DNA of 64,000 nucleotides from Blepharisma stoltei (taxonomy: Eukaryota > Ciliophora > Heterotrichea > Heterotrichida > Blepharismidae). Positions 62,801-64,000 of the stretch are shown here, piece after piece. The translations under genes were made by a program, and so were the position numbers. Position 1 is the stretch's first letter. Every line of letters starts with the position of its first letter. Under the pieces are notes generated by a model. That model made no database searches. It was not told the origin of the DNA and worked only from the letters and a program-made list of their open reading frames with translations. The stretch lies in the NCBI GenBank assembly GCA_914767885.1, contig CAJZBQ010000063.1, forward strand, positions 608,001 through 672,000, given 5' to 3'.

Positions 62801-64000
62801 TGCAATTACAGTGTCGTCGTCAAGCCAATCATGGTCTGTGAAATTTTGCGTTTGGGCCAGCTTGGAAAACATAGGCTGCTCTTTGAAAATTTTTTCTTCA
62901 ACTCTTCAGGTTTTTCAATGATTTGGGCCTGATGTGCTGACTAAGTGGCTGTCTTTTGGATTGACAGAAATTCTTGTGATCTCGGCTCCGATGGCTTCTT
63001 TTCCGATGATTTTTTCTTTGTATCAGTCCCAGACAATCCCCATCCCGCCGCTTACACATGTAATGAGCTTTGAGTCATATGAAAAAGCAAGGGTGGAAAA
63101 TTTCGCGTTTTGGTCGGGAATTCTTAGCTCACGTAGTCTTTTATGCTAAAAATATATAAATAAGCTCAAGGCACACTTTTGATACATATTTTAAATAAAA
63201 TTTAATTAATAAATATGACCTATTAGCAAAAGGTTTATATCCTCCTGGATTTTTGATATCGATAATTGTAACTTGTGAAATTTTTTCTTTATCCAAATAT
63301 TCACCTACAGCTAAGAAACGCCTTGATCTTTCTTTACTTATTGACATAGCTGTAATTGCTGAGACTGAGGATGGTTCCTAATTATAAATCACCGAGATGA
63401 ATGTAACTTCGTTGGTATCGAGAGATCGGACTGCTATATGCCGACCTACAGGGAACAGCACTTACTTAACTATTTAGTATTTTAACGTACTACCTCTTCA
63501 GCAGGATGATTTAGGCATGCTTGGGTCCATCCTTTTAAGTATCAAACAGAGAAATCGTGGGCGATCCCAGCAGCCAAAATGATACCAGAGTCACCAAAAT
63601 GGCAAGAAAGTTCTGAAATTTTCGACACACTTTGGTGAGCCAGAAACATACACGGAACCATTATCTGATCTATGCTACACTCCTGCGTGTGCTCAGCCTA
63701 AGGGTCACCTTCCTTGGATGTGTCAAACAGTAAAGCTCCTATACCTTCAAGAATTCTTGCACTAATTTGTCCAACCCTATGTGGTAAGCCATGCTTTGAC
63801 ATTGTGGATAAAGACACCTGAAATCTTATAATAATTAATATATTAAAGGGAAAGGGTTTTAAAATTTCCATAGGTAGCCATTTTATTATTAATATCAGGG
63901 AGCAGCACTATGCTGCTTTCATCATCTCCAAAGCAAACTGAGTCTCGGATCCCTGCTGAGCTGAGGGAGCCAAACGCGTGTAAAAAGTCAAGTTTGACTT
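56853..64000 (-). CDS. CFAP57: CFAP57/WDR65, WD-repeat plus coiled-coil ciliary protein (5' end outside window)
   Basis: CFAP57 is an axonemal protein tied to assembly or regulation of inner dynein arms. The 5' part has WD repeats (HAFGSLSSAGIRDSVCFGDD, FSTLAFSYDSKLITCVSGGM, LLSVAFHPSGYYIAVSFVDR, KFSNGGHMLAAASGQTILIY, TKLRASPDGRFVFSAGEDGA). The 3' half is coiled coil ending NQLREMLGKAPQQ. About 1,250 codons are visible, so little is missing. It contains two retroposons, a 1.6-kb IES, a MITE within an IES, five shorter IESs and a 15-nt intron (63378-63392). TGA is Trp in several WD units. The stop is TAA at 56853-56855. Confidence 0.93.
56879..57339 (+). mobile_element. SINE-like retroposon in the last codons of CFAP57
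   Basis: 461 bp. Imperfect TSD GCCTTCCTAGCAT (56866-56878) and GTCTTCCCCAGCAT (57340-57353). Tail GGATTATCTATAATCTAGCT. Collapsing it gives REMLGKAPQQ and stop. The copies share no TA. Confidence 0.78.
57857..57927. other. Short TA-bounded IES, 71 bp
   Basis: CFAP57, TA 57855-57856 and 57926-57927. Excision gives ELKKLYQNYVREDGSK. Confidence 0.75.
58228..58299. other. Short TA-bounded IES, 72 bp
   Basis: CFAP57, TA 58226-58227 and 58298-58299. Excision gives ETKKLLHSRKLEILDEM. Confidence 0.75.
59285..59744. other. IES of 460 bp containing a MITE
   Basis: CFAP57. The in-frame cut (TA 59283-59284 and 59743-59744) gives GAIFVYIIFKVDESLDY. It removes about 52 bp more than the MITE itself, because excising the MITE alone leaves TAA stops. 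The MITE therefore sits in an older, shorter IES. Confidence 0.65.
59337..59735. mobile_element. Near-intact MITE family 1 copy
   Basis: 399 bp, TA 59335-59336 and 59734-59735. Spaced pair at the left, palindromic pair at the right. Confidence 0.92.
60092..60184. other. TA-bounded IES, 93 bp
   Basis: CFAP57, TA 60090-60091 and 60183-60184 (one of several in-frame choices). Gives PYMLINTNIEYCSLTI. It contains the inverted pair CCTATT..AATAGG. Confidence 0.65.
60813..62310. mobile_element. 1.5-kb TIR element, non-autonomous DNA transposon-like
   Basis: Terminal inverted repeats of about 75 bp (TATATAGATTTCTTTA, GCAAAATGTAATAGA, AGTTGAACG at both ends on opposite strands). The interior has a GC-rich hairpin (61023-61070), about three diverged tandem units of about 200 bp (GATTTGAAG(C/T)GAGTGA...), and a large palindrome around 61736-61920 (TTGATAGAGCATTGAGTTCT and its complement). 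A 106-codon frame at 61742-62062 overlaps that palindrome and resembles no transposase. Confidence 0.75.
61023..61070. repeat. GC-rich hairpin, second copy
   Basis: GTAATTGCCCGAGGATGGCG, loop CTATCTTG, then the complement. Its core is the same as 18782-18825 and is related to the ends of the element at 20659-20882. Confidence 0.88.
62681..62775. other. TA-bounded IES, 95 bp, with inverted repeats
   Basis: CFAP57, TA 62679-62680 and 62774-62775. Internal inverted pair ATACTGGACAAT..ATTGTCCAATAGTAT. Excision gives EAFIEFGLGKISDTM. Confidence 0.78.
63144..63232. other. TA-bounded IES, 89 bp
   Basis: CFAP57, TA 63142-63143 and 63231-63232. Excision gives YKPFANKRLRELRIPD. Confidence 0.75.
63378..63392 (-). 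other. 15-nt intron
   Basis: Minus-strand GTGATTTATAATTAG with in-frame TAG. Removal gives NEVTFISEPSSVSAITAM. Confidence 0.85.
63463..63895 (-). mobile_element. SINE-like retroposon with 14-bp TSD lacking TA
   Basis: 433 bp in CFAP57. CAGGGA(A/G)CAGCACT at 63449-63462 and 63896-63909. The minus-strand head is AATAATAAAATGGCTACC and the tail is TACTAAATAGTTAAGTAA. Only exact TSD collapse restores IVLLPVGRHIAVR; TA pairs nearby give the wrong frame. Confidence 0.8.

Overview
This window reads as germline (micronuclear) DNA of a heterotrich ciliate, most likely Blepharisma. (i) TGA occurs inside many conserved frames where Trp fits, while TAA and TAG are the stops. (ii) Three 15-nt GT..AG introns are visible. 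(iii) The DNA is AT-rich. (iv) Almost every gene is broken by AT-rich or repeat-derived segments bounded by TA. Removing these restores a continuous, conserved reading frame, so they are internal eliminated sequences (IESs). The commonest repeat has a C-tract plus CCTCCGTGAGYGAAC end and matches what I remember of the pogo-derived MITE reported from the Blepharisma stoltei germline.

Layout. 1-5 kb: two hypothetical genes, then an outer-dynein-arm docking-type coiled-coil gene, convergent with the SUMO E1 subunit UBA2. 7-17 kb: a rhodanese/dual-specificity phosphatase, a TPR-like gene, an AGC-type kinase starting MGSC, HIBCH and a Cyc8/UTX-like TPR protein. 18-24 kb: a very long CD36-family membrane protein and an intact P-loop ATPase. 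25-33 kb: tRNA-Ser(CGA), a coiled-coil gene, a double-FHA gene, a small unknown gene, a C9orf78/Tls1-like splicing factor and an intact branched-chain aminotransferase. 33.5-41.9 kb: one giant amylase-like/starch-synthase/CBM gene. 42-48.5 kb: a zinc-finger protein, GSK3 and two unknown genes. 48.7-51.6 kb: the ciliary armadillo protein SPAG6/PF16, next to a broken copy of its own 3' end. 53-55.8 kb: a cyclin-like gene convergent with a tiny gene that carries a MITE inside a MITE. 56.8-64 kb: CFAP57/WDR65, whose 5' end runs off the window.

Eliminated DNA comes in several layers: short unique IESs (about 30-170 bp, with clusters at 71-74 and 103-110 bp); three MITE families that share one end architecture but have different terminal motifs; fold-back elements, one a GC-rich palindrome of palindromes; and retroposon-like GC-richer elements of 260-620 bp with 12-17 bp target-site duplications and TAATCT-type tails, many of them inside codons. 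For most genes the lengths of exons, IESs and TSD-collapsed insertions sum to a multiple of three, which supports the excision models independently. Four of the genes here (docking-complex protein, SPAG6, CFAP57, and possibly GSK3 as a regulator) are ciliary, as expected in a ciliate; they are not an operon.

Limits: junctions were inferred by eye from frame, TA dinucleotides and homology. Four junctions (near 18.7-19.5, 28.2, 35.6 and 53.5-53.8 kb) are ambiguous or unresolved. Gene names come from recalled family motifs, not from searches.
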